From NCBI GenBank assembly GCA_024639405.1, contig JAHEIL010000045.1, forward strand, positions 124,001 to 188,000: DNA of 64,000 nucleotides, written 5' to 3'. The notes under the pieces were generated by a model. It was not told the origin of the DNA, made no database searches, and saw only the letters and a program-made list of their open reading frames with translations. This DNA is from Crocinitomicaceae bacterium (GTDB taxonomy: Bacteria > Bacteroidota > Bacteroidia > Flavobacteriales_D > Crocinitomicaceae). The position numbers and the translations under genes are program-made. Positions 17,281 to 25,803 of the stretch are shown piece after piece; the first letter of the stretch is position 1; each line of letters opens with the position of its first letter.

Positions 17281-18282
17281 TTAGTCTATTTCGTATTCTA
17301 CAAGAATATCCGTATATGATTTATTTAGCAACTCATTTAAAGGAATCTGTTCAATTTCCATGTATTTTTGAACGATTCGATAGCCTAAAAATTGTCCCAA
17401 TCGATCCGGCCCTTCTTCAGGTAAACCTACCGAAAAAGGTCCTTCAGTTATTAAATTACGAATCATTCGCTCATCAATCTTAAACAGCACTTTGTCTTTT
17501 ACCAAATAATTCCAAAGTTGCGATTCATTTTCTAAAGCCCAGTTAAAGTCTTTATCCGAATAACGAAGAAGTAGAGCATCTGAAAGCTCTGGGAGTGCTG
17601 CTTTTGTTAAGTATAAAATTTTACCCCAATAAATACAATTTTCTATGAGGTTTCCTTTTACTTCGTCGACATAATGCGTCATTACCCAAGAACAAAGTGC
17701 ATCTCTCACAATATAACGTTCATCAAATCCTTCTTTGATCCAATTGTAAAATTGATCGGGCGGTAATTGTTGAATGACATCCGTTTTCATAGGTAAATAG
17801 CGTTCCAACCCAATACCTATTTCTGTTTCCGTACAAAACGCATTTGCAGTAAATAAGGAATTCATAAAAACAACAGCTGAAGGTATCTTTCCTTTTGGAA
17901 AATGATACTTCAAATGTTTAAACCCATCAATAATCCCAACTTTAAAAGTTTGTGTATTGTTGAATTGCTTTGATAATCGTTGTTCTAATTTGTTAATGTA
18001 AGGGTCGGAATAAAATTGTTGAATGCTTGAAGTGAAAATAGAATCTTGCATCCCTCTAAACTTTAAACAATACGCTAAGTTATATTCGTAAAGATCTGGA
18101 ATTTGAGATTGCATGGATTGATGTAAAGCTAAACGTTCTTTTGAATCTGCCTTAAACATCAATGAATCCAATTGAATAAAATCAATCGAAACATTTTGAT
18201 CTTCCGCATCAATATCTAAAAAATTTGTAGCACAAGATGCAAGTATGAATAAAGAAGAAAAAACTGCTAAAAATCTAAGCAT
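17281..18282 (-). CDS. gldB: Gliding motility lipoprotein GldB
   Basis: A 333-residue lipoprotein: MLRFLAVFSSLFILASC gives a lipobox with Cys at residue 17. The mature part shows the GldB pattern, including FMNSLFTANAFCTETEIGIGLERYLP. It is a membrane-anchored factor essential for gliding and T9SS in Flavobacterium. I start at 18282, not at the longer 18309 option, because a -7 promoter box at 18299-18306 lies between them and the signal peptide fits. It is followed by gldC. Confidence 0.92.
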   Translation of the reverse strand: MLRFLAVFSSLFILASCATNFLDIDAEDQNVSIDFIQLDSLMFKADSKERLALHQSMQSQIPDLYEYNLAYCLKFRGMQDSIFTSSIQQFYSDPYINKLEQRLSKQFNNTQTFKVGIIDGFKHLKYHFPKGKIPSAVVFMNSLFTANAFCTETEIGIGLERYLPMKTDVIQQLPPDQFYNWIKEGFDERYIVRDALCSWVMTHYVDEVKGNLIENCIYWGKILYLTKAALPELSDALLLRYSDKDFNWALENESQLWNYLVKDKVLFKIDERMIRNLITEGPFSVGLPEEGPDRLGQFLGYRIVQKYMEIEQIPLNELLNKSYTDILVEYEID

Positions 18283-18298
18283 ATTGAGGTTTTTTAAG

Positions 18299-18306
18299 CA
18301 AAAATA
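18299..18306 (-). promoter_or_regulatory. -7 promoter element for gldB
   Basis: TATTTTTG on the minus strand matches TAnnTTTG exactly, 17 bp before the gldB ATG. The -33 element is not clear. Confidence 0.4.
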
Positions 18307-18432
18307 CATAAAAAGTTAGTTTAGATATTCGCTTATTTTTAATTCTTTTGTTTTGCGTATTGAAAATAACGATTTTAAATTTTCTTTTTGAAATGAAAAT
18401 AAGTAATATTGCACTACTTTAAATTCTTACGT

Positions 18433-19131
18433 ATGAAATCATTTTGGTTAATTTTCACCTGCTTTTCCGTTCATTTCATGAGTGTTTTTGGACAAGAAGC
18501 TGCTGAGAAAAAAATTCAAGCAGGTATCGTTTTTGGTACTTCTGTAAATTTTCAACAACTAAATACAAAACGCTTCGAGCAAGATGGCGTTGGTGGTGAC
18601 TTTACAATAGGAGTTGATATGAATTATGGTTTGTCTGATGCCTTTGCTTTTTCTACTGGTTTAGAATTTGATTTTTCAAAGTTTTCATATAACACAGTTG
18701 AAGGGCAATATGCATGGTATTATTTTAATGACTCTGAGATTTTAGGTAGAAGTGATAATTCAACAGGTAGTGATTTATTCTCATTAAAACACAGACAGCA
18801 CAATACAATCTATTTAACGATACCAACAATGATTCAATTTAGAACAAGTTACATTGGTTATTTTCGCTATTTCGGTAAATTTGGTTTGAAAAACAGTTTT
18901 TGCTTAAGCAATAAAATGAACGATGAAGGATTCATTAATCCACTTTCTATTGGGACACCTGAAATTAAACAAAACACGAACATGCATTCACCGAGCGATT
19001 TATTGTTTTACAAGGGTTCAGTTGGCTTGTCTCTCGGTGCTGAATGGAATTTTATTGGTTCAACCGTTTTAAGTGGTGAAGTTGGTTATTATTATGGCTT
19101 CACTCCTATACATTATACATTATACATTTGA
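18433..19131 (+). CDS. Outer-membrane beta-barrel protein, out of frame at its 3' end
   Basis: A secreted protein (signal peptide ending VFGQ) with the alternating hydrophobic strands and aromatic girdles of an OMP_b-brl/PorT-like barrel; PorT identity is not certain. I start at 18433 (MKSFWL). As sequenced it stops at 19131 after 232 residues. Three tandem TATACAT copies (19107-19127) precede the stop. With two copies the frame continues to 19225: 261 residues ending in a strand with a terminal Phe (NQLNFKLAVLF), 3 bp before nadE. The present allele therefore looks like an off or damaged state. Confidence 0.8.
   Translation: MKSFWLIFTCFSVHFMSVFGQEAAEKKIQAGIVFGTSVNFQQLNTKRFEQDGVGGDFTIGVDMNYGLSDAFAFSTGLEFDFSKFSYNTVEGQYAWYYFNDSEILGRSDNSTGSDLFSLKHRQHNTIYLTIPTMIQFRTSYIGYFRYFGKFGLKNSFCLSNKMNDEGFINPLSIGTPEIKQNTNMHSPSDLLFYKGSVGLSLGAEWNFIGSTVLSGEVGYYYGFTPIHYTLYI
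19107..19127 (+). repeat. Three tandem copies of heptanucleotide TATACAT
   Basis: Perfect copies at 19107-19113, 19114-19120 and 19121-19127. Because 7 is not a multiple of 3, gain or loss of a copy changes the frame of the barrel gene. Two copies give the intact frame; three give the truncation. Confidence 0.9.
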
Positions 19132-19228
19132 TAATGATAACTTATCGCTTCAAGATGCAAATGGTTTTTTCAGTAACAGTGCAAATCAAAATCAATTGAA
19201 CTTCAAATTGGCCGTTTTATTTTAAATT

Positions 19229-19993
19229 ATGTCAGTCGATATTCAAAAACACATCAGCAATTGGCTAAATAATTACTGCGATAAATCAAAAATGAATGGT
19301 TTTATTGTTGGGATTTCTGGTGGAATTGATTCAGCAGTAACCTCAACACTTTGTGCTTTAACCGGAAAAAAAACGATTTTAGTGAACATGCCCATTCGTC
19401 AAGCAAAATCAGAGTATGATCGCGGCACAGAACACATAGAAGATTTACTAAGTAGATTTGACAATTGCAAAAGTATAGAAGTGGATTTAACGCCCATCTT
19501 TGAATCGATGGAAGCAAATTTCCCTAAAGAAGTTGTTGCAAATCAATTAAGCATGGCCAATACACGTGCTCGTCTAAGAATGACAACCTTATATGCAATC
19601 GCGCAACAACATGGTGTGTTAGTAACTGGAACAGGAAATAAAATTGAAGATTTCGGCGTTGGATTTTACACAAAATATGGTGATGGTGGAGTTGATATTA
19701 GTCCTATCGCTGATTTAACCAAAACCGATGTTAGAAATCTTGCCAAAGAATTAAATGTTGTTGAATCCATTCAAATTGCTAAACCAACTGATGGTTTGTG
19801 GGGTGACGACAGAACGGATGAAGATCAATTAGGAGCAACTTATCCAGAATTAGAATGGGCAATGGAATTTAATGGTGATGTAACCAAAGTGAGTGAACGA
19901 GAAAAAGAAGTACTTGAGATTTACAGAAAATTCAATCAACAAAACAAACACAAAATGGAGCCAATACCCGTTTGTATTCTCCCAAAAAACTAA
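19229..19993 (+). CDS. nadE: NAD synthetase, ammonia-dependent type
   Basis: A 254-residue enzyme for the last step of NAD synthesis, deamido-NAD to NAD. The PP-loop motif is GISGGIDSAVTS near residues 30-41, with GTGNKIEDFGVGFYTKYGDGG binding deamido-NAD and PTDGLWGDDRTDEDQLG later. There is no glutaminase domain, so ammonia is the likely nitrogen source. It lies between the barrel gene and the M48 protease gene, near gldBC, a neighbourhood known from gliding relatives. Confidence 0.94.
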   Translation: MSVDIQKHISNWLNNYCDKSKMNGFIVGISGGIDSAVTSTLCALTGKKTILVNMPIRQAKSEYDRGTEHIEDLLSRFDNCKSIEVDLTPIFESMEANFPKEVVANQLSMANTRARLRMTTLYAIAQQHGVLVTGTGNKIEDFGVGFYTKYGDGGVDISPIADLTKTDVRNLAKELNVVESIQIAKPTDGLWGDDRTDEDQLGATYPELEWAMEFNGDVTKVSEREKEVLEIYRKFNQQNKHKMEPIPVCILPKN

Positions 19994-19998
19994 AAAAT

Positions 19999-22200
19999 AT
20001 GCGCTTTTTACCATTTTTAATGTTGTTAATGTTAATCAACAGCTACGCGCAAGTTGATTTCAATAATTACAAAACATTACAAGCTAAAGGAGATATACCT
20101 GAAGATTTTAAGGAATATACTTACCTGAAAGTTGCTTCAAATGCGAAAAATCCAATTAAAGGATTAAGTTCTGCTCAAAAAAACATGTTTCTTGAAGGAA
20201 TTCATTATTCAATTGATAATATATTGCATTCTGGATATGTAGTTTATGGTGATGAAATTTCAGATTATGTTAGTCAAATTGCAGCAAAATTATTGAAAGA
20301 CGAACCGGAAATTCTAGCAAAACTTCGTTTTTACACGATTAAATCTAACTCAACAAATGCATTTAGTACAGATCAAGGTATTGTTTTTGTTACCACTGGT
20401 TTAATCGCTCAATTAGCAAATGAAGCGCAACTTGCCATGGTTTTAGCTCATGAGATTTCACATTTTACAGAAAAACATGTGCTTGAAGGATACAAGGATA
20501 AAATTAAAAACCGTCGAACCTATCGAACCATCGAAGAACTGAGCCAATATTCGAAAGAAAAAGAACTAAATGCAGATAGTTTGGGCATAATAATGTACAA
20601 AAATGCTGGCTATTCTATCAACGAAGTACTACCTACTTTTGATGTTTTAATGTATTCGTATTTACCTTTTGATGAAGTAGAATTTCCAAAAGATTATTTT
20701 AATACTAACAAATTATTTATTCCTAGCTCTTTATTTTCAGACAAACAATATCCGATAAAAGCGATTGAAGATTATGATGATTCTGAAAGCTCTCACCCGA
20801 ACATTAAAAAAAGAAAGGAAGAAGCTGAAGAATTGGTTAAGTCACTAAATGGATGGGGGAAAACAGCTTCGTTTTTAGGTCAAACAAACTTTGAATACAT
20901 TCGTAAAATCGCACGTTTTGAGTCGTTAAGAACAGATGTATTAGAACAAAATTTTACAGATGCGTTGTACTCCTTATTCATTTTAGAGAAAGAAAATCCT
21001 AATTCAGCTTATCTTAAAAGAATGAAAGCTCAATTGTGGTTAAACCTTGCAATTTACAAAGCAGAAAATAAAGGCGATAAAACAACAAAAAAATCAAAAG
21101 AATTAGAAGGTGAATCCGCTCAGTTACACTTTTTAATTCGAAAATTAACCAAAGAAGGATTGACCACATTAGCAATTCGTCAGATTTATGACTTGAAAAA
21201 AATGTATCCTAATGACGAAGAAATTTCAAAAGTTTACGCCAATCTTATTAAACAAATCAGTAATTCTAAAAGCTTTAAATTAGATACCTATTCTAAAAAA
21301 ACATTTAATGAAGCGAGTTTGAATTTCATTCAATATACTGACTCAATCAAAAATGCAAAACCTATAGAAAAAGTTGAAGAAACAAAAACGAAATCTAAAT
21401 ACGACAAAATAAAAAACAAAAAGAACATAGATAACGATCAAAATTTTGATTCTACTAAATTCTATTTGTATGGTTTAAGTGACGTTATTCAAAACAAAGA
21501 TTTTCTTGATCCTTTTAATCTTGAATTGGAAACTTTTAAAGAAAAAGAAAAAGATGATGCTGCTTATACAAAACTGAGTAAAGCAGAAAAAAAGAAATGG
21601 TTAGCTAGTAAAAAGAAAACTGTTGATATCAATGAATTAATCATTGTTGAGCCTATAGTTCAAATGAAAGGCCCGAATGGTATTGACCCTACTTTATCAG
21701 AAAACTATCAAATTCAATTATCCAATACCATTCAAGAAGTAAGCAGTGATTTAAATATCAAAACATATTTAATCGATCGCACGTCAATTAAAAAAACTGG
21801 AACACAAATTTTTAATGAGCGTTCTTTGTTAATGAATTACTTGGATCAAATGACAGATGTTGATAATGACAATATCTTAACTGTAGATTACCAGTTATTA
21901 AACACACTAAAAGAAAATTATGGAACAGCTAAAGTGATGTATACGCTTGTTCAGAATCAAGTAATAATAGATTTTAACCCTTCGATGGTTATGACAAGTG
22001 CAATTTTCTTGCCTATATCTATGGTTTATATGCCAATGGTATTGTTTAATAGTCAATTTACAGATGTTGATATCATCATTTTAGATTTAGAAACTAGTAA
22101 AATTGAACGTGATTTAAGTTTCTACACAAAAGAAAAACCAACAAAATTAAAAATTGGTGCGCACATGTATCATTTCTTTAATTCTATAAAAAAGAAATAA
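19999..22200 (+). CDS. Secreted M48-family metallopeptidase with long C-terminal region
   Basis: A 733-residue exported zinc peptidase. I start at 19999, after the nadE stop, where a signal peptide begins (MRFLPFLMLLM...YAQ). The zinc site is H141-E-I-S-H145 with E179 (ELNAD) as third ligand, the M48/BepA-like pattern. The rest, about 450 residues, has helical repeats and Lys-rich segments, a low-complexity stretch near 440-470, and a late beta-rich domain. Similar periplasmic M48-TPR proteins assist outer-membrane assembly; whether this one does is unknown. The barrel gene begins 1 bp after it. Confidence 0.85.
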   Translation: MRFLPFLMLLMLINSYAQVDFNNYKTLQAKGDIPEDFKEYTYLKVASNAKNPIKGLSSAQKNMFLEGIHYSIDNILHSGYVVYGDEISDYVSQIAAKLLKDEPEILAKLRFYTIKSNSTNAFSTDQGIVFVTTGLIAQLANEAQLAMVLAHEISHFTEKHVLEGYKDKIKNRRTYRTIEELSQYSKEKELNADSLGIIMYKNAGYSINEVLPTFDVLMYSYLPFDEVEFPKDYFNTNKLFIPSSLFSDKQYPIKAIEDYDDSESSHPNIKKRKEEAEELVKSLNGWGKTASFLGQTNFEYIRKIARFESLRTDVLEQNFTDALYSLFILEKENPNSAYLKRMKAQLWLNLAIYKAENKGDKTTKKSKELEGESAQLHFLIRKLTKEGLTTLAIRQIYDLKKMYPNDEEISKVYANLIKQISNSKSFKLDTYSKKTFNEASLNFIQYTDSIKNAKPIEKVEETKTKSKYDKIKNKKNIDNDQNFDSTKFYLYGLSDVIQNKDFLDPFNLELETFKEKEKDDAAYTKLSKAEKKKWLASKKKTVDINELIIVEPIVQMKGPNGIDPTLSENYQIQLSNTIQEVSSDLNIKTYLIDRTSIKKTGTQIFNERSLLMNYLDQMTDVDNDNILTVDYQLLNTLKENYGTAKVMYTLVQNQVIIDFNPSMVMTSAIFLPISMVYMPMVLFNSQFTDVDIIILDLETSKIERDLSFYTKEKPTKLKIGAHMYHFFNSIKKK

Positions 22201-22201
22201 A

Positions 22202-23002
22202 ATGAAGATAATTAAAATTAGTATCCTTGCTATAAGCCTTTTAATTGTTAATTTAAGTTTTGGTCAAAAGAAAAACTTTGGGTTTTATGGCAAAAAGTTT
22301 TACCTGCAAGTAGACGGGTTATTTTCTTCACCAATCATATACAACATGCTAAACATTTCAGGATTCAACGATGTTGTAAGCTATGGAAAAAATGGCAATA
22401 ATTTGGTAGAAAAAAGTAATTGGGTGAATTATGGGTACAGAATTAGTACGGGTATTGCTTTAAAGCGAAATGTTGGAATTGGAATAGAATTGGGTACTGA
22501 TTATTCTAAAGTTGCACCAAGTAATTCAAATGTTGATCATGAAATGTTATCAGTTTCAACCTTCTCAATAATCCCAAAAATTGAATTCGCAAATGAAAGT
22601 GCTTTATTACCAATGGGATTAAGTCATCAATTTGGAATTGGAATGGAATGGTCTTCAATTCAAGAGGAGAATTATATATTTAATTATTATAATAATTTTA
22701 CTAACCAAAATGAATACGTTCATTATAATCAAGTAACAAGTAGTGAATTACCTTTTGGTGAAATAAAAAAGATCCCAAGTGCTAACAGATTTGTATTGTT
22801 ATATGATTTAACAATGAGAAATCCAATTTCAAAAAGCTTAATGATAACTTATGGCTTTAAATATACCGTTAAGTTTACCCCTCCTAATCAAGAAAGTAAT
22901 TTCAATAAATTACCAAATTACGAGTATTACTTGGATGAAATTAATTTTCAACGAAATATGAATTTTATTACATTTCACATGGGCTTAACCCTAGCGCTTT
23001 AA
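22202..23002 (+). CDS. Outer-membrane beta-barrel protein, unknown role
   Basis: A 266-residue protein with a signal peptide (ends LSFGQ) and many amphipathic strands rich in Tyr, Phe and Asn, ending in TFHMGLTLAL. The pattern fits a small outer-membrane barrel. It starts 1 bp after the M48 gene and is surely cotranscribed, so it may be a substrate or partner of that protease; that is inference. Its stop codon overlaps the stop of the convergent ferredoxin gene. Confidence 0.75.
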   Translation: MKIIKISILAISLLIVNLSFGQKKNFGFYGKKFYLQVDGLFSSPIIYNMLNISGFNDVVSYGKNGNNLVEKSNWVNYGYRISTGIALKRNVGIGIELGTDYSKVAPSNSNVDHEMLSVSTFSIIPKIEFANESALLPMGLSHQFGIGMEWSSIQEENYIFNYYNNFTNQNEYVHYNQVTSSELPFGEIKKIPSANRFVLLYDLTMRNPISKSLMITYGFKYTVKFTPPNQESNFNKLPNYEYYLDEINFQRNMNFITFHMGLTLAL

Positions 23003-23319
23003 GCTTCAGGAGCTAATCGTAATGTAATCCCGTCAATTTCATCTGTAATATGTATTTGACATCCTAAACGACTGTTTGCTTTTACAAAAAAAGCTTGGTC
23101 TAACATATCTAACTCTGCATCAGATTGCTCAGGCAAATCTGTATCAGACTCTAAATAGCATTGGCAAGTAGCACACATAGCCATTCCTCCACATTCTCCC
23201 AAAACTGGAAGATCATAAGCTTTACAAACTTCCATGATGTTCATATTCATGTCTGTTGGCGCAACTAATTCATGTGTTATTCCTTCGCGATCGATAATGT
23301 TAACTTTAATTTCACTCAT
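22999..23319 (-). CDS. Adrenodoxin-type [2Fe-2S] ferredoxin
   Basis: A 106-residue ferredoxin with the cluster ligands C-x5-C-x2-C (CGGMAMCATC) and a distant Cys in RLGCQI, typical of vertebrate-adrenodoxin/ISC-type ferredoxins. The start at 23319 (MSEIKV) is preferred over 23337 because a -7 box lies at 23335-23342. It transfers single electrons, probably in Fe-S or P450-like systems; the partner is unknown. The stop codons of this gene and the convergent barrel gene share four bases. Confidence 0.9.
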   Translation of the reverse strand: MSEIKVNIIDREGITHELVAPTDMNMNIMEVCKAYDLPVLGECGGMAMCATCQCYLESDTDLPEQSDAELDMLDQAFFVKANSRLGCQIHITDEIDGITLRLAPEA

Positions 23320-23334
23320 GGTTGTTTTTTTTGA

Positions 23335-23342
23335 CAAAAATA
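23335..23342 (-). promoter_or_regulatory. -7 promoter element for the ferredoxin
   Basis: TATTTTTG on the minus strand, exact TAnnTTTG, 15 bp before the chosen ATG. No -33 element seen. Confidence 0.4.
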
Positions 23343-23352
23343 TAAAATTGTT

Positions 23353-23775
23353 CTAATTATAAATTCTTAATTGATTGGAACCGTTGAACATCGTTTGATA
23401 CATTCTTAATCCAAAATCACTACCGCTTATTGGAGAACCATCATAAAGTGAGAATTTCGCATTATTGCAATCATCATTCAACTGTAAAAAATTTATTGAA
23501 TCAGGATACAAAGGCTGAGAACATGTACCGTTTACATCTGCTGGTGAATGTCTATCAAAAGCTACAAATTCATCCATAGATCTTCGGTAAACGATGATTC
23601 CTTTTGAACCACCAGTAACGTAGGCCCAACCACCTACTCCTGTTAAACCACTGTAACTCGGTAAATTAATATCAATAGAAATGTCAAATGGATAATTTGG
23701 AACAGGATTATTTTTAACTTTAGTACAAGCTACTAAAATCACTATTGAAATTAAAAATAATATGCGTGTTTTCAT
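23353..23775 (-). CDS. Rieske-like lipoprotein lacking the cluster ligands
   Basis: A 140-residue predicted lipoprotein (lipobox ILVAC). The layout SKGIIVYRRSMDEFVAFDRHSP, a second half LYDGSPISG and a late LRMYQ strand resembles Bacteroidetes Rieske-fold lipoproteins, in which the first ligand pair follows the 'AYDR' strand. Here that position reads DRHSP and the second pair reads DDCNNAKFS, so the Cys-x-His / Cys-x2-His set is not present and a [2Fe-2S] cluster is unlikely. The family assignment is my pattern match. It lies directly after the ABC-F gene. Confidence 0.6.
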   Translation of the reverse strand: MKTRILFLISIVILVACTKVKNNPVPNYPFDISIDINLPSYSGLTGVGGWAYVTGGSKGIIVYRRSMDEFVAFDRHSPADVNGTCSQPLYPDSINFLQLNDDCNNAKFSLYDGSPISGSDFGLRMYQTMFNGSNQLRIYN

Positions 23776-25713
23776 TTAACTTTCAATCATCATTAATTCT
23801 TCTGTATACTGCTCCCACTCGACCATTTTAACATCTAATTCTTCTTTTAACGCTCCAAATTGTTGTAATTTCATGGCAGCATGCTCTTCGTTCGTGTAAT
23901 CTAAAATAGCAATTTCTTCTGTCATCAGTGCAATTTTCTGTTCCAAATCTTCTATTTTATCTTCACAACGCTTCAATTGATTGTTTAATTGTGTTTTTAA
24001 TCGCTTAATTTCTTTTGCTTCATCAAAAGATAAAGACTTTTTTTCTTCTACAATCGTAATTTCAGGTTTATTTTCAGCTGATTTCAATCCTTCGATACCA
24101 TTTGAAATATCCATCTTGCGTTGTAAAAATTCTTGAACTCCAAAATGGTGAATTTTTAAGGTCTTATCTTCAATGTCCCAAATTCGATTGGTTAAATCTT
24201 GTAAAAACTCTCTGTCATGTGATACAACGATGAACGTACCCTCGTAATTTTTTAATGCTTCCTTTAATACTTCTTTACTTTGAATGTCTAAATGATTGGT
24301 AGGCTCATCCAGAATTAACACATTCGAAGGACTCAATAGCAATTGACACAAAGCCAAACGTGTTCGTTCACCTCCAGATAAAACTCCCACTCGCTTGTCG
24401 ACGTCTTCTCCTGTAAATAAAAAAGCTCCCAACACACTTCTTAAATCTTTTCTAATTTCACCTTCAGCAATTTCGTCTACGGTTTCATAAATAGATTTCA
24501 TTGGATCTAAAGAATCAGCTTGATCTTGTGCAAAATAGGTGATTTTGGCATTATGACCTAAATTCACTTGTCCATCTCCTTCCAATTTATTGAGCAAACG
24601 CTTTAACAAAGTAGATTTACCAACACCATTCGGGCCTAATAAAGCAATTTTCTCACCTCGTCCAACCGTTAAATTGATGTTTTTAAATAAAACCTTATCT
24701 CCAAAAGTTTTACCCATATCAATCATTTCCAAAACCCATTTACCAGGTTGTATACTTAATGGAAATGCAATTCGCATGCGAGCTACTTGATCTTTTTCTA
24801 CTTCAATGCGTTCTGTTTTATCTAATTTCTTAATTAACGATTGTGCAAAAGCAGCTTTGTTTTTTTTTGCACGAAACTTATTAATTAATTCTTCAGCATG
24901 TTTAATATCCTTGTCTTGCTGTTTTTTAGCGCCTTCTAAGCGTTCTAACTCTTCTTCTCTTACAGCTTTATATTTTGTGTAGGGAAAAGGGAAATCGAGT
25001 ACTTTACCCATACTAATTTCCAACGTCCGTTTCGTTACATTGTCTAAAAACAAGCGATCATGTGAAATTACAATCACCGCGCCTTCAAACTTTTGCAAGT
25101 AATTTTCTAACCAACTAATCGAAATGATATCTAAATGATTGGTCGGCTCATCTAATAATATAACATCCGGTTGATTCACTAAAATTTTTGCTAGCTCTGC
25201 ACGCATTTTCCAACCTCCTGAAAAAGTGGATAAATCTCGGTGCAATTCGTCTTCGCTAAAACCTAATCCTTTCAATGTAGTAACAATGCGTTCCTCCCAT
25301 AAAAATCCTTCATGAAGGTTGAAGGTATGATTTAGTTCATTTAATTCGTTTAAGAGATTTAAATAACTTTCTGAAGTATAATCTTCTCTAGTTACTAAAT
25401 CATGATTAACCTTGTCTAATTGTGATCTTAAATGAGTTAGCAATTCATTTGATTGATTCAGGTATTCAAAAACTGATTGGTGCGTATCAATTTTAATGTC
25501 TTGTGTTAAAAAACCAATTGTGCAATCCTTCGGTTTATGAATTTTACCATCTGTTGCAGTATCACGACCTGAAAGCAAGCGAAGCATTGTTGATTTTCCA
25601 GCACCATTCTTTCCCACCAAACCAATTTTATCCCCTTTATTGATTTGTAAGCTAACGTTTTGAAATAAAAATCCTTGTGGTAAATGAACACCTAATTGTT
25701 CTAAATTAATCAT
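23776..25713 (-). CDS. ABC-F family ATPase (ribosome-associated)
   Basis: A 645-residue soluble protein with two ABC cassettes. Walker A motifs are GKNGAGKST and GPNGVGKST; signatures are FSGGWKMR and LSGGERTR; both are followed by LLDEPTNHLD-type Walker B. The linker is about 80 residues and basic, and a long coiled coil closes the C-terminus (about 560-640), like Uup/YdiF. ABC-F proteins act on the ribosome in translation. The start at 25713 is chosen because it precedes MINLEQLGV and a -7 box sits just upstream. Confidence 0.92.
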   Translation of the reverse strand: MINLEQLGVHLPQGFLFQNVSLQINKGDKIGLVGKNGAGKSTMLRLLSGRDTATDGKIHKPKDCTIGFLTQDIKIDTHQSVFEYLNQSNELLTHLRSQLDKVNHDLVTREDYTSESYLNLLNELNELNHTFNLHEGFLWEERIVTTLKGLGFSEDELHRDLSTFSGGWKMRAELAKILVNQPDVILLDEPTNHLDIISISWLENYLQKFEGAVIVISHDRLFLDNVTKRTLEISMGKVLDFPFPYTKYKAVREEELERLEGAKKQQDKDIKHAEELINKFRAKKNKAAFAQSLIKKLDKTERIEVEKDQVARMRIAFPLSIQPGKWVLEMIDMGKTFGDKVLFKNINLTVGRGEKIALLGPNGVGKSTLLKRLLNKLEGDGQVNLGHNAKITYFAQDQADSLDPMKSIYETVDEIAEGEIRKDLRSVLGAFLFTGEDVDKRVGVLSGGERTRLALCQLLLSPSNVLILDEPTNHLDIQSKEVLKEALKNYEGTFIVVSHDREFLQDLTNRIWDIEDKTLKIHHFGVQEFLQRKMDISNGIEGLKSAENKPEITIVEEKKSLSFDEAKEIKRLKTQLNNQLKRCEDKIEDLEQKIALMTEEIAILDYTNEEHAAMKLQQFGALKEELDVKMVEWEQYTEELMMIES

Positions 25714-25717
25714 TGCA

Positions 25718-25725
25718 CAAAGATA
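25718..25725 (-). promoter_or_regulatory. -7 promoter element almost touching the ABC-F start
   Basis: TATCTTTG on the minus strand, an exact TAnnTTTG match, ends 4 bp before the ATG at 25713. If used, the mRNA would be leaderless or nearly so. Confidence 0.35.
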
Positions 25726-25758
25726 CATTCTTAAATGCTAAGAAAAAATAGATGGCAT

Positions 25759-25785
25759 AAAAAAACCCCGATAAATCGGGGTTTT
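25759..25785 (-). terminator. Terminator of the gldKLMN cluster
   Basis: An 11-bp stem, AAAACCCCGAT (25762-25772) with ATCGGGGTTTT (25775-25785), followed on the minus strand by a T run. It lies just after the gldN stop. Confidence 0.85.
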
Positions 25786-25803
25786 AAATATTGTAATTAA
25801 GAA

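Noticed and set aside
22999-23002. Overlapping stop codons of the barrel gene and the ferredoxin as a special regulatory site
   Set aside because: TTAA is a natural way for two convergent genes to share stop codons, and nothing else suggests a function.
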